The notes under the pieces: model-generated
Database searches by the model: none
What the model saw: only the letters and a program-made list of their open reading frames with translations
Told to the model about the DNA's origin: nothing
In this document: positions 45,783-56,355 of the stretch, piece after piece
Layout: the number at the start of each line of letters is the position of its first letter
How positions within the stretch are numbered: the first letter of the stretch is position 1
Assembly (NCBI GenBank): GCA_032871835.1
Contig: CM065299.1
Span: 44,590,706 to 44,654,705 of the forward strand
Direction: 5' to 3'
DNA: 64,000 nucleotides
From: Dipteronia dyeriana
Taxonomy: Eukaryota; Streptophyta; Magnoliopsida; Sapindales; Sapindaceae
Made by a program: the position numbers and the translations under genes

Positions 45783-47788
45783 TGTTGGGGTTTATACCCT
45801 AAGCATGTAACTTGTAAATGGATTTATGAAGTGATTAAAAAGAAAGGTTCAACTCATTCTTGTTATGTTATTTATTTTATAAACATGTGCACATATTAAC
45901 ATCCTGGATTGCTGGATGTAATCTCAAATTGTGTATATGAGTGTCGTATACGGATGGATACAGTAAGAGACGTGCAATTTAAAGAGTCCATAGATAGCAA
46001 ATAAAGATGGGTACTTTATTTGTGGTTAATTTATAGCTACGGTCAATTCCGTAATGTACAGTGATTCTATACCGAATCATTCATATGAGATATGGGAATG
46101 GAGGCACCTTGTATGATCTTATCATATAGCACTGGGCCATGATTTATATGAATCTCACACCAAGATCTGTTTACCGATGAGATTCATATATATCAACTAA
46201 TGATGGCTATATGTGGGTGATCTTAATCCTGAGTGTCTTATCGACTACTTTAGGTTAGATCGTGGTCTTTGATATACCATGTTTGAGGTCAGAGTATTTC
46301 CTGATTAATATACTCTGTATGTCGGGATTGCGGTCTGGCTTGTGGCTGGGAAGGTTTGTACACAATAGTGGAATCCACTCCTTCTTGTAAGAAGTAGATG
46401 GTAGTTCCCTTAAGGGTTGATTTGAGGCTTGGACAATATGAGCGCTCTCCTAATTTCGTAAGAAAATAGGATTTATTGTCCATTAGAGAATGAACGATAC
46501 TTAAAGGATATATGTAATTAGAGGGATATAACGGATATTATGACCCAACTCTAATTATGAACTACTGTGGAGGATCACACCATGTGTAATAGCTATATCG
46601 GTCAGTGTAAAAGCGTCTACAGTTGAGAGAGTGCAGCTTCAGGTTTTTAGTGGAATAACACCGGAGTTAATAATCAAAGAATATTAATTAAAGAGATTAA
46701 TTAATGATTATGAGGATTATTGGAGGTCAAAATATTGTGGGTCCATCAGGTCCCCTTGCTAGCCTGATCGATTTAGGTGACAAGGGTCATGGTTAACTAA
46801 TTGGATTGTCCAATTAATTGTGCTACAAAAGTGACACGTATATATTCGGGAATTGATTGAATAATGAGATTATTTTATTAATGAATGTTAATAGTTAAAG
46901 TAATTAAATAATTAGATTATTTAATTATATTGATAATCATGAATTATTAATTAACTATTAATTGGAGGGTGTTAGATGATATATGGATTTAAGTGAAGAT
47001 AAAATAATAGGATTATTTTATTTTACTAAATCATTTATCTAAGTATTTGAATTTAAGTTTAAATTTAAAATAATTACTATCACTTTTAATATATTAGTTA
47101 TATTTGAAAAGGATAATTAAAAGATACATATCAATTATATCATAAGAGATTACATTGGATGTAAATTGGTGTGTGCAAATATATATGTGTTTGTATAGGA
47201 TACAAACAAGTATATATATAAATAAATGCAAGTGTGTAGGCGTGATTTTGATTTAAAAAAGAGATTTTTTTTAAGGTGTGTACCTGATACACACAAAAAT
47301 AAAAAAAAATTGGCTTGTTGGCATGAACATGTGAAAATAGCAGTTGCATGTTTGCCTATGAAAAGATCAAGCAAGTTTTGCATATTGATCGAGAAGAAAG
47401 AGTTTCTTCAAGTATTTCTCTACATTCTACATTCAACATTCAAGTTCCTAAGATCGTGACGTGCCCACACACAGTTACCAGTTTCGTGAGATAGTGAGGA
47501 AGATCGAGTGGTTCAAACAGGGACACATCGTAAAGTGAAGGAGCCTCCAAACGTTGGTAAGATTGGTTCAGACAATAGCATATTATAAAGTGAAGGAGCC
47601 TCTAAACTTTGGTTTGATATTTTTCTTCCGATTACCTTGATTTCAATTTCCTATGATTATGTATTGTATGTATTAGTTTCGAAAAATAATTACAATACCA
47701 AGTTCACTGGTCCCAGATACAGATTATGATCTTTATAAAATTTTTAAACCCTACTTCCACCGCGTGACCGGTGAACGGGGTTCCAACG
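45783..47788 (+). mobile_element. 3' LTR of outer copia B-2
   Basis: Begins TGTTGGGGTTTATACCC and ends GGTTCCAACG (final A changed), directly followed by the AGGTC duplicate. Shares diagnostic variants with 28,616-30,489. Confidence 0.93.
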
Positions 47789-47879
47789 AGGTCTTACTAG
47801 AGTACTAAAGAAAATGTTGAGCTTCTAGTCCCTAAGTAATGTAATCGGCTTAGAGGCCTGCTTTGGGTAGATAAGAATC

Positions 47880-48745
47880 CTCTATACTTGTAGTAGCCTT
47901 GAGATTCCATTTAAATGAACCGGGACCTCAGTAACTCATCTGGGCACTGTGAGGGCCCCAGAACAATAAGTGAAGAACCACTAGCATGATATCGGTCAAG
48001 AGGCATGCTTGGGCTTCAAAGAGACCCTAGCAACTGAGAAAGTGATATGGGCTTTGCTCAAAAGAATTTGGACCTAGGTAGCTCACATGGGCACTATGAG
48101 GAGCCCAATATAACAAGTGTGGATACCACATGTCTTCCAGCCGCGCTGCTGCCCCTAGAGTTTTTCTTAGGCATGTATGAGGCCTCAGCAAATATGGGAA
48201 GACTCTGGGCTTTTCCTGAATGGGTCGTGACATCAGTGGCTCATTAGGGCGTTGAATTGCCCGGTACAAATAGAGAGGTGCCACCGGTCTGGTACTTGTC
48301 CAGAGGCATGTCGGGGATCCTAAAAGTCTCCAACAACTGAAATAACGCTCTAGACCATACTGGAATGAACCAGGAGCTCAGTGGCTCACATAGGCGCTGA
48401 CCGGCTTGGTATAAGAAGTGAGGAGCAACTGGGCCTTGTAGCGGGGCTGCCACTCCAGAGGCTTGCTTAGGAATGTAGGAGGCCTCAACAAGTGTAAGAA
48501 GCCTCTAGGCTCTCCCCGAATAGATCAGGAAATCGGTGGCTCACTAGGGCGTTGAATGGCCTGATACAAATGGAAAGGAGACACCAGTCTGGTACCAGAC
48601 TAGAGGCATGCTTGGGATCCTAGAAGTCTTCAACAACTAAAATAAGGCTTTGAACCAACCTAGTATGAATCAGGACCACAGTAGCTCACTTAGGCGTTGA
48701 TCGACCTTGTATAAGAATTTATTAGCCACTAGGTTTCTAATGGTC
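47880..48745. repeat. Tandem array, about 150-bp units in a roughly 300-bp higher order
   Basis: The phrase CAGTGGCTCACWTAGGCGYTGA recurs near 48,235, 48,380, 48,533 and 48,680, with diverged versions near 47,932 and 48,078. Alternate units are more alike than neighbours: units at 48,227 and 48,528 share GGGCGTTGAATGGCC, while those at 48,070 and 48,370 share the GCTGCC...CTTAGG segment. The array belongs to the noncoding interior of element X. Confidence 0.8.
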
Positions 48746-49500
48746 ATGCAGCCCATGTGACCACACAGCTGAGCTGGCTTCTTGGATTTGTGAGTTGATG
48801 TGCTACCACTGCCTAGAAGCTTTTGATGATTGGATCCAGTGACATGAGGAGATCTGTATGAACAGGTACAAATCTAGTGGAATTATTGGATAAGAGATAT
48901 ACTGGTAGCGGAGCGAGTATGCTGTAATGAAGTAGGAGAGGTGCAACTCTAATATACAGAAGCTATCAACTTATCGGAGCGGTTCAGCTGTAAAGGAACC
49001 TTCATGCGAGGCGTAGCGGATCTTTTATAAAGGAGATATACTTGTAAGGAGCATATCTATTGTAAAGAAGTAGGAGATATGTAGCTCTAATGCATAGAAG
49101 CTCTAGACGGTACCGGAGCAGGTCTGTTGTTGAGGAACTAGACAGGTACGACTCTGCTGTATTAGAGCTGTAACGGTACTGGAGCAGGTCTACTGTGAAA
49201 AGCCTTTTAGGTGTAGAGCTACTGTAAAGAAGCTCAACCAATACATGAACAACTTTGCTATATAGAGAAAGTATAGTAAACTGGTTCCATCAGGAATCCC
49301 ACATACCAAATTTGCTCAAAACAAAAAAAACTCATCAAATGGCAAAATGAGCACCACACGTGGTGCACAGACGATATAGGCAAGTATAAAGAAAAGACAT
49401 TGTAAATAGTAAATGATATTCCTTGAATAACAAACCTGTTACCTCAATAGTAAAAAGTTTTCCATGTATAGATACGGAAGCCATATTGGTTAAGTGATCT
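48746..49500 (-). other. Element X leader region
   Basis: Noncoding. Between 48,890 and 49,240 a degenerate repeat of phrases such as GGTACCGGAGCAGGTCTG, GTAAAGAAGTAGGAG and AGCTCTAATGCATAGAAGC occurs about four times. On the minus strand this lies directly downstream of the primer region. Confidence 0.5.
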
Positions 49501-49522
49501 TCCCATAGACGGTGCCAAAAAG
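49501..49522 (-). other. Primer-binding region of element X
   Basis: On the minus strand the LTR end is followed by CTTTTTGGCACCGTCTATGG, close to the gypsy primer-region phrase also seen next to the LTR at 22,848. Confidence 0.65.
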
Positions 49523-50228
49523 TGTTAACCGAAAATTCGATCGAGGCTAGGAATTTTGATCAACACCCTTAACCTGCTACCAGTAGACTACGAGGGGTAG
49601 GTACCTCATACATCGATAATCTTGTACGAATATAGAGAACGATATAGCTAGGTAGGATACAAGTCCTCCCACCAGACGGGCTTTATGCATATGGAGGAAA
49701 CATGGCGCTTGAGGTTCTTTTGCTGGAATAGAGGGCATGTCTTGGTCCTTGATCCTGGTACCTTTGTCCTGGCACTTGATCTCCACTCTAGGTGACCTCG
49801 ATCTAAATAGCATGCAAGGAGGTAGGATCGCTACTCCTCGATAGTTTCCCTGGCCATACAGAAAGCATGAAGGAATGATTGGTGCATCTGATTGATATAG
49901 TTATGATCGTGAAAGATAGGACCACCTGTTATCGACTCCTTGCCTCTAGGTACTTTCGGTCAGGGCTGATAACCATCTTTGTTCTCTTAACTTCTTTAGA
50001 GCGGTAACTCTACATGCAGATGGGTGGCTAGGACTAGCGGGGTCAGAGACTAACTCACATTCATACACACATATATAATAAAGCGGATAGATGGGATAAA
50101 AACAAGTCTTTTGTAGATGTGGACTGACAGAGGGGGAAAAAACATCACGAATCATCATAAGATGAAAAACCCCATGGCAGTATCTAGCGGAAGGAGTGAA
50201 ACCCATCTGTATACACACACACACACAT

Positions 50229-50272
<44 letters not shown>

Positions 50273-51254
50273 AGGTGTGCTCCTCAGAGATTACAAGAAT
50301 GGTGAAATAGTACAACCATGGTGCTCCAAAGAGCTTACAATAGTAATCAAGTAATAACTGATACCGAAATGTTCCCGGTAAAGGTAAATGCACACAAACC
50401 AAATGATACCATAGTAATGGTATACGGAGATTCAGGAAAAGTGCCTTTCACTCTATTAGTGACCTTATTCTTGTCGATTTGTGGGTGCCAATTGAACGTG
50501 TATATTAGCAGTGAGATAGACATCGAATCCAGCCCCCATAATGTGCCTTTCTTAGTATCTTTTTGCATGTTGTAATTAGGGTTTTTATTCTAGGCGTGCA
50601 AGCTGAAGATCTCTGGATGTATCTCCTTCCTTATTAGGCGGGATTTTCTGTTTAATGTTGTTGATCATGGAAAATCGGCTTGTGATTAATATCTTGGAGA
50701 AGATGTGTTTATTTCCTCTATGGAATCTTTCCTTAAGGTTGTGTTTGTGGAGTTGTATATTCTCTTATACATTGCGTTGATCATCTCCATTAATAGGGTT
50801 GACTACCTCCATTAATAAGGTTGACCCCATTAATGGTATTTTGAATGTTATGAAAGTCAACCCTCTATTCCTATGTTGCTAGGAGGAGAACTCTAGTTCT
50901 GTATTCTGGTAGGCTGGTACCTTCCTTATACAATTCTTCTTTCTGAGCATGTAAGATATGTACCCTGGAGGGGTCCCAAAATGGTATCGCGGCACTTGGG
51001 TAGCAGACTGGTGTCGTGGTACCTAGGTTCCAATCAGGAGGTATTATGGTACCTAAGTACCAGGTAGGAGGTACCCTGGTTCTAGTTCTACTTAATAAAT
51101 GGTAGTATATGGGAGGTGATGCTGACTTCTTCTCGATCCATGGTACCGAGTATACCCAGTATCTAGGTATCGATCTCGATCTAGATTGGTAGACCCTACC
51201 AGGTATAAGCTTGATGAAAAATTCTTCTTTTGCCTCCAAAAAAGACCGTTCACA
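49523..51254 (-). mobile_element. 5' LTR of element X
   Basis: On the minus strand it runs from TGTGAACGGTC (51,254) to CGGTTAACA (49,523), 1,732 bases, with TG and CA ends. AGGTACC/GGTACC motifs are dense at 50,910-51,200. It carries a CA/TA microsatellite at 50,210-50,270. The CTTAG duplicate follows at 51,255. Confidence 0.85.
50210..50270. repeat. Compound (CA)n(TA)n microsatellite
   Basis: ACACAC runs pass into a long AT run inside the LTR of element X. The C-V and I-Y open frames here are only the repeat read as codons. Confidence 0.88.
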
Positions 51255-51660
51255 CTTAGCTTGATAAGTTGTAGTAGAGAAAGGTCTGATCAAATTAAAC
51301 CACCAAATGGCAAATGGGTATGGTGAGCGAGCCGTTCTAGTGGAAGGCCATTCAGATTGGTTATCCTCTGGTGTGGCTCGCAAGATTGAGTGAACTGCCT
51401 TGAATCACGGTGTAGGCCAATAGTACCCCATAAGAAGTACCTGGTAAGCTAATGCCTTTCCCCTTGTATGGTTCCTATAATCCCTTCACTTTAGCTCTCT
51501 AAGTACCCAACTAGTATCATCAGGATATAGGCATCGAAGTAGAGGAAGAGACCTACCTCTATGGTATAGATATCCATATACCTTATAAAATCGAGCTGAG
51601 ACCCTCTTAAGCTTGTGAGCTTGATTAGGATCTTTAGGGAGCTTTCCTTTTTAAAGAGAG
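51255..51660 (-). pseudogene. Tat-2 integrase, N-terminal half
   Basis: Minus strand from 51,640: YGYLYHRGRSLPLLRCLYPDDTSW (zinc segment), ELKGRDYRNHTRGKALAYQVLLMGYYWPT, then PYPFAIWWFNLIRPFSTTTYQAK at the start of the catalytic core, where the frame meets the LTR of element X. Continues at 27,270. Better kept than the Tat-1 copy. Confidence 0.83.
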
Positions 51661-52305
51661 TCCGCTATTGGGTCCATCCACCATGTGAGGCAGTCTACTG
51701 GGATAACCTCTTTTCTTTCTACTATACTTGACTGGGAAATTACCTGGAGAGGTACCCCCTTAGGTAGCGCCTGTCCTCCCCTGGAAACTATCATAGCAAG
51801 GACATCTGCCCAGCGGTTCTGCTGTCGAGGTATTTACTCTATCATTAAACCTTTGAATCAGTCCTTTAGTTTTTGGGTGCGTTCAAGGTAGGCTGCCATA
51901 TTGTAACCTTTAGCTTGATAAAGCCTGGTTACCTAGTTAACCACTAGTTATGAGTCAGTCTTGGCGTGAAGATAGTCAGCCCCGAGTTCTGTTGCCACTC
52001 TCATCTCTGCTAGCAAATCCTCATACTTCTCTTCGTTATTGGTTTTCTGAAATCAAAATGGAATCAATGGAAACACTTGACCATCTTCAGATCGGTCAGC
52101 ACAATCCCAGCCTTGCTACCAACTTAACTGAATACTTTATCCGCACATAGGATCAAGACTCATTGATTAGCTAGCCATTCTATCGGTTCCTGATCTCTCT
52201 AGGGGACCAGGTTCATGCTCGGAGTGGGAATGATACCGGGAGTAGTGGAGAACTCAGCCGTGAAGTCTACCAAAGCCTGGGCCTTGATGGCGGTTCTGGC
52301 TTTGT
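51661..52305 (-). pseudogene. Tat-2 RNase H
   Basis: Minus strand: YKARTAIKAQALVDFTAEFSTTPG near 52,230-52,300 (the gypsy KAQALADF linker), RNase H body with stops, NMAAYLERTQKLKD near 51,880, IPRQQNRWADVLAMIVSRGGQALPKGVPLQV near 51,740-51,830, and DPIADSL near 51,660. The upstream part is found at 59,987 after the SIRE-like insertion. Confidence 0.82.
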
Positions 52306-52310
52306 ACTAG

Positions 52311-54671
52311 TGTTAGGTTTGTGAGTTGTGTTGGCATTATTCTATGTCAAAACAACATTTACTTTGTATTGTTTAGTTGACTAAATTCATGATGATTCAA
52401 GCTTCAAAGAAGAAATGACAACTATTCAAGCAAGATCAAGTTTTCAAAGGGAAAATTGCTTCATGATTCTACAAAGGTATATTAAGACCTCTTTTCTCTC
52501 TCAAGGCTTAAGCACACAAACATAAATCATTCATATGTGTCCCTACATAGTTGTGCACCATTTACACACATAAATACATATCAAACATTTGTGTCCCTAC
52601 ATCATTGTGCATCAATCGGTATAATACATTCAAACACTTGAAGTTGAATGCTCATTCATTGGTTTGAAAGTAACATGTTTTTGGAAATTGCACGTATCCA
52701 GACTATATCTATGTAGTTTGCATTCTTATATGAACAGTGTTTGTATGTGTAAATGTTTGTATAACATGGATATTGAACTTGATTTTAGTCTTAAATCATT
52801 CTTTATTCAGTTCTATTCATTTCGGTTACTCAAACTATTGATTTCAAGTTTCGAGTCAAAAGTTATGATACTTTCCAGTCATGTTGCGTACATTGTCTTT
52901 GTCTTCGTATATCGAGTCAAATTCTTATTTTCTTGGTTGAATATCTTATATATCCATGTTATTGAGAGAGTTACGGTTCGTAATTAACAAATGGATTGAA
53001 ATCCGGAGTTTGGAGGCCAAAGAACACGAGAGGAGCGTAAAGGAGAGGTGCGATATCATATTGGCACCCACCCGAGATGGTGTGTGGCCATCTCGGCCAC
53101 AACTTATTGCTGCCCAGAGATGCCCATGTGCCATCTCGGGGAAGAATTATCAAAGGGGTCTTTTTGGTCATTTCACATATATCTCTTCCCACTCCTTTAT
53201 ATATCTCTTCACTCTATCATTTGAATCTAATGAAGAAGAAAAATGTAGTGCAGAAAACTTCTAGGTGTTTTCCCTCAACTTTGAATCACCATATCTCTCT
53301 CATTTCTTATCCGATTTGAGTGATTCAAGTTGGAGAAGTTTCGTATTGAAGTTCTTTCACATCTCCAAGCAACCTTGAAGTCATTTGTTTAAGATTTCTA
53401 GTGGATCACACCATTTTCGTGACTGCACTCTAGATTGACTAGGTATTTGTTTATCTTTTGATTTCTTTGATTCTAATGTTCAATTACCTTGGGTCTTCTT
53501 CCTACCTATGTTTATTTGACATGAACCAATTTTGAAAAGCGATGGATCATCAACTAAATGCCAGTTGTGCTTAATTAGAAACTTTATTGTGAGTTAGGTT
53601 TCAATCAAACCTATGTTTTCACAAGATTGTGATTTGTATTGTTCTAGCATCTTATCTAGGACTATTTGTGCTTTGATTGACTTTATTTTCATGATTAATA
53701 GTCTTATCTTGTGCTAGAACTCAGTTGTTGAATAGATCTAGGATTAGCACAATTTATTTTATATTTAGAGTATATTAGAGTTTATTTGACTATTTTGTGA
53801 ATATATGCTCTAAATGATTGCTAGAGATTTGATTGATCATATCTTGTTTTTCTAGCATTTTTGTTTTAGTTCTAAAGTCTTGAATATGTGCTTTAAGAAC
53901 ATGTTTATTTCAAGCATTAGTAACATGAATAAAATCTAGGTTTAAAGTGTGTGTTTGGAAATTCGGCATTCTCCATATTTTTATTCATCCATAAGATCTA
54001 GACAATCTTGTTTTGTGAACTTTACTGTCTATGTCTAGATCTTCATGGAGTGTACCTAATCCATACATTTCATACGCTCATGTATCATCTTGTGTGGTGT
54101 CATTTTTTTATTATAATCTAGAAAATATACTTTGTGTGCTCATTGATAATTCTAGTTTCCATAGAATTTGTTGATCATCATTTTTTTATGTTGCGTGCTT
54201 GTTTACGTTTTGCATTCATGATCACTTAGATGCCTTGCGAGAAGGAAGTCATGATAATAGGTGTGAGGCCTATGGTTTGTTAAGCAATTGGAAGTCTTAG
54301 CTAGAGTCGGGAGGACTCAGATAGCTAAGCAAATGGAAGTCTCGATAAGAGGTATGAGACCTCAGAATGTTGAGTAAGGAAGTCTTAGTTAGAGTTGGGA
54401 GGACTCGGATAACTAATCAAGATGTCTTGCCTTGGGTCGGGAGGATCTGGAAAGGTGAGCAAGGTGGCAACAAGTTCATTGGTAGGATAAGAAGGTAGTT
54501 TCTAGGTGAATGGGTCACTTAAGAGATTGTGCTTGTTTTATCTACTAGTGGATTTGTTTTTGCCGGCGGTTGCTAACCCATGAATGTTTCCTCTTTGGAG
54601 GTTTACTACTTAAATATCTTTGTGTCAACTTTCTCTATCCTACCTCTCATATATATATATATTTATATATG

Positions 54672-54702
<31 letters not shown>

Positions 54703-55092
54703 AATTAATATTTTGTATATTGTCATATTTGTAATTGACTTCCTTACACATTATTGTTTGTATATGTTAGATAACTTTGTATCTTGTGATATTCCGTTCA
54801 AGTTGTAAAGTACCATATTGTAATACTCTAAGTACAACTTATGGAATTTTGTTCTACACTGAATATATTTGTTTATAAGATACATTGATTAATGTTGTAT
54901 GTTTTGTAGATTAAGAGTGGCGATTTGAGCATACTTGAATATATTGTTTTTCTCATAACAATCATGTTGAATGTGAATTTGTATGCTTATCAAGGTTTTG
55001 TCACTAGTCTCGAAAGAATTGTTAAATGTGAGAGACAACCTATTCACCCCCTCCCTCTAGGTTGTTTAGTATAACCTTGTAGGTATTTTTCA
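52311..55092 (+). mobile_element. 5' LTR of the SIRE-like element
   Basis: 2,782 bases from TGTTAGGTTTG to ATTTTTCA. Contains an inverted GAGATGG/CCATCTC segment (53,070-53,140), a repeat region around 54,240-54,470 built of GGAAGTCTTAG and GGGAGGACTC phrases (three to four units of about 65-70 bases), and a TA/TG microsatellite at 54,649-54,702. Confidence 0.8.
54649..54702. repeat. Compound (AT)n(GT)n microsatellite
   Basis: AT repeats followed by GT repeats interrupted once by TTT, inside the SIRE-like LTR. Confidence 0.88.
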
Positions 55093-55094
55093 AT

Positions 55095-55109
55095 TGGTAT
55101 CAGAGCGGG
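55095..55109 (+). other. Primer-binding site of the SIRE-like element
   Basis: TGGTATCAGAGCGGG two bases after the LTR end. This is the standard plant copia primer site complementary to initiator-Met tRNA, and the best preserved one in the window. Confidence 0.85.
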
Positions 55110-55284
55110 CCACTTAAAGTAATTAGTGTGATTCGGGATCTACAAGGTTATTTACTAATCATGGACAACAACCTTCAGTCTACAATTGTTTGTTTTTGGT
55201 TGTCCTCCTTTGTTGGTTGTGAAAAAAGTTGTTCTTGTTTTATATTTCATTTGTCTACTAACAATTTTGTTGATAAGCTTGAAT

Positions 55285-55854
55285 AGAATGTTAGTGACAA
55301 AAGCAAAGATGAAGAAGCTTTTCTGGAGGCTGATCAATCTAGACATGATTACTTGTCTTTGCAACTCAATGAAGAGAATTGCGTGTCAAAGACCACCAAC
55401 TTCTACTTGATGGCAAGAGTTCAAACTCTTGTCAAGGAAAGAGATGAAGAGTTGAAGGAAGTTGAAGTGAAGAATAAATTGATCAATTGTCTAGAAAAGA
55501 AGATGGTTGAAGAGGCTCTTGTGTTAGATAGATTATTGAGTGATTTTGCTAATTATTTGTTTTTGTTTCTTGTAGGAAATGATCAAAGACAAGGAAGAGG
55601 AGTCGACAATCATGAAGGTCAAAGAGTTTGACAATCTTCATGGAGATTCAAGTGACTTAAGCTTTATAGAGGAGCAAGTGGAGTCTCCTATAACTAAAAG
55701 CAAGTCACTAAGGAACAATAGGATTTCAAAGGTCAAGTCTTCCAAGGTCAAGTGCAAAATCAAGAAGAGTAAGGAGTCTTCACCATTGGTACACTCTCAC
55801 CTAAATAGTAACATCTCAAAATTTATTCCGGTTTGCTATTTTTTGCTATATTGA
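55285..55854 (+). pseudogene. Gag-like coiled-coil ORF of the SIRE-like element
   Basis: One frame gives NVSDKSKDEEAFLEADQSRHDYLSLQLNEENC..., then ARVQTLVKERDEELKEVEVKNKLINCLEKKM (about 55,420-55,510), a heptad-like coiled coil. After a stop and a T-rich stretch ending TTTCTTGTAG, another frame gives EMIKDKEEESTIMKVKEF... and a Lys/Ser-rich tail to 55,854. SIRE-type gag proteins have coiled-coil and Lys-rich parts, but I do not see the usual gag core or zinc knuckle. Identity is therefore inferred from position. Confidence 0.45.
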
Positions 55855-56039
55855 CATGAGTATATAAGACGATGCAAGCAAGGGAATGTGATGCATGCTA
55901 ATGAGATGTGAAAATCTTCTATGAATGTTTCTTGCATGATAACACTTTGAATTTTGTGTATAATAATGATTATCATGTGAAGAAAATTGTTTAGAATATT
56001 TGGGTGAAAATGAGTATTTCACATGATCATATACATAGT

Positions 56040-56355
56040 CTTGATAATATCTTTGTTAATGGCAATAATGATGTGTTTGACATGAGTAATATCTTTGTAG
56101 AGAAGATTGTTGATGATTTATCTTCTAGATATAATTTCGCCATGAGAATTGGTCATGATGGTTTTTATGTTTGTGCATCCAAGACCAAATGGTTAAGGGT
56201 GAGTGCTCTTACCGTTAGTGTAAGTAGCACATGTGAGTTAGCTTTAAGGCTAAGTGTCAAGTGTGTTGAGAATTCTAGCTAGCTAGCTTGGAATACTACA
56301 CGACTAGACAAGAACTTAGCTATCTCACTTAACTTTGTTTTGATAGTCAAAACCC
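56040..56355 (+). repeat. Direct repeat, left copy (see 59,432-59,750)
   Basis: Encodes IFVNGNNDVFDMSNIFVEKIVDDLSSRYNFAMR... and a CASKTKW-like end. Nearly the same DNA occurs at 59,432-59,750 with a few substitutions. I recognise no domain; it may be part of the element's coding region. Confidence 0.8.

Larger units (their letters stand above)
28616..47788 (+). mobile_element. Outer copia family B element (B-2)
   Basis: LTR 28,616-30,489, leader 30,490-31,959, then interrupted by B-3, then the rest of the internal region 41,583-45,782 and LTR 45,783-47,788. AGGTC flanks it on both sides (28,611-28,615 and 47,789-47,793). The two outer LTRs share variants not seen in the inner pair (CCCTAAGCATG, GGATTTATGAAGT, AAAAAGAAAGG), supporting the pairing. 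Gag-pol is broken by stops and shifts. Confidence 0.92.
27275..51254 (-). mobile_element. Gypsy element X inserted in Tat-2 integrase
   Basis: Bounded by CTTAG on both sides (27,270-27,274 and 51,255-51,259). On the minus strand: 5' LTR 51,254-49,523, primer region 49,522-49,501, then only noncoding repeat-rich DNA, and a partial 3' LTR ending at 27,275 in GGTTGACA. No gag or pol domain is recognisable once the nested copia DNA (28,616-47,788) is removed; what remains is about 4.8 kb. It is either an internally deleted Tat-type copy or a non-autonomous derivative. Confidence 0.85.

Noticed and set aside
28611..47793. Tandem LTR-internal-LTR array formed by unequal recombination
   Set aside because: The first and last internal pieces are complementary halves of one element, and the inner element has its own CAACA duplication, so nesting explains it better.
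48027..48453. Several overlapping open frames on both strands as host genes
   Set aside because: They fall within the ~150-bp tandem array, whose GC-richer units lack stops by chance; the peptides repeat with the DNA.
55500..55580. A spliceosomal intron between two coiled-coil segments
   Set aside because: The right end (T-rich, TTGTAG) looks like an acceptor, but I see no convincing donor and the element is decayed; a frameshift explains it as well.
55579..55854. A host nuclear protein with a Lys-rich tail
   Set aside because: It lies just after a copia primer site and inside an element bounded by LTRs, so a gag fragment is more likely.
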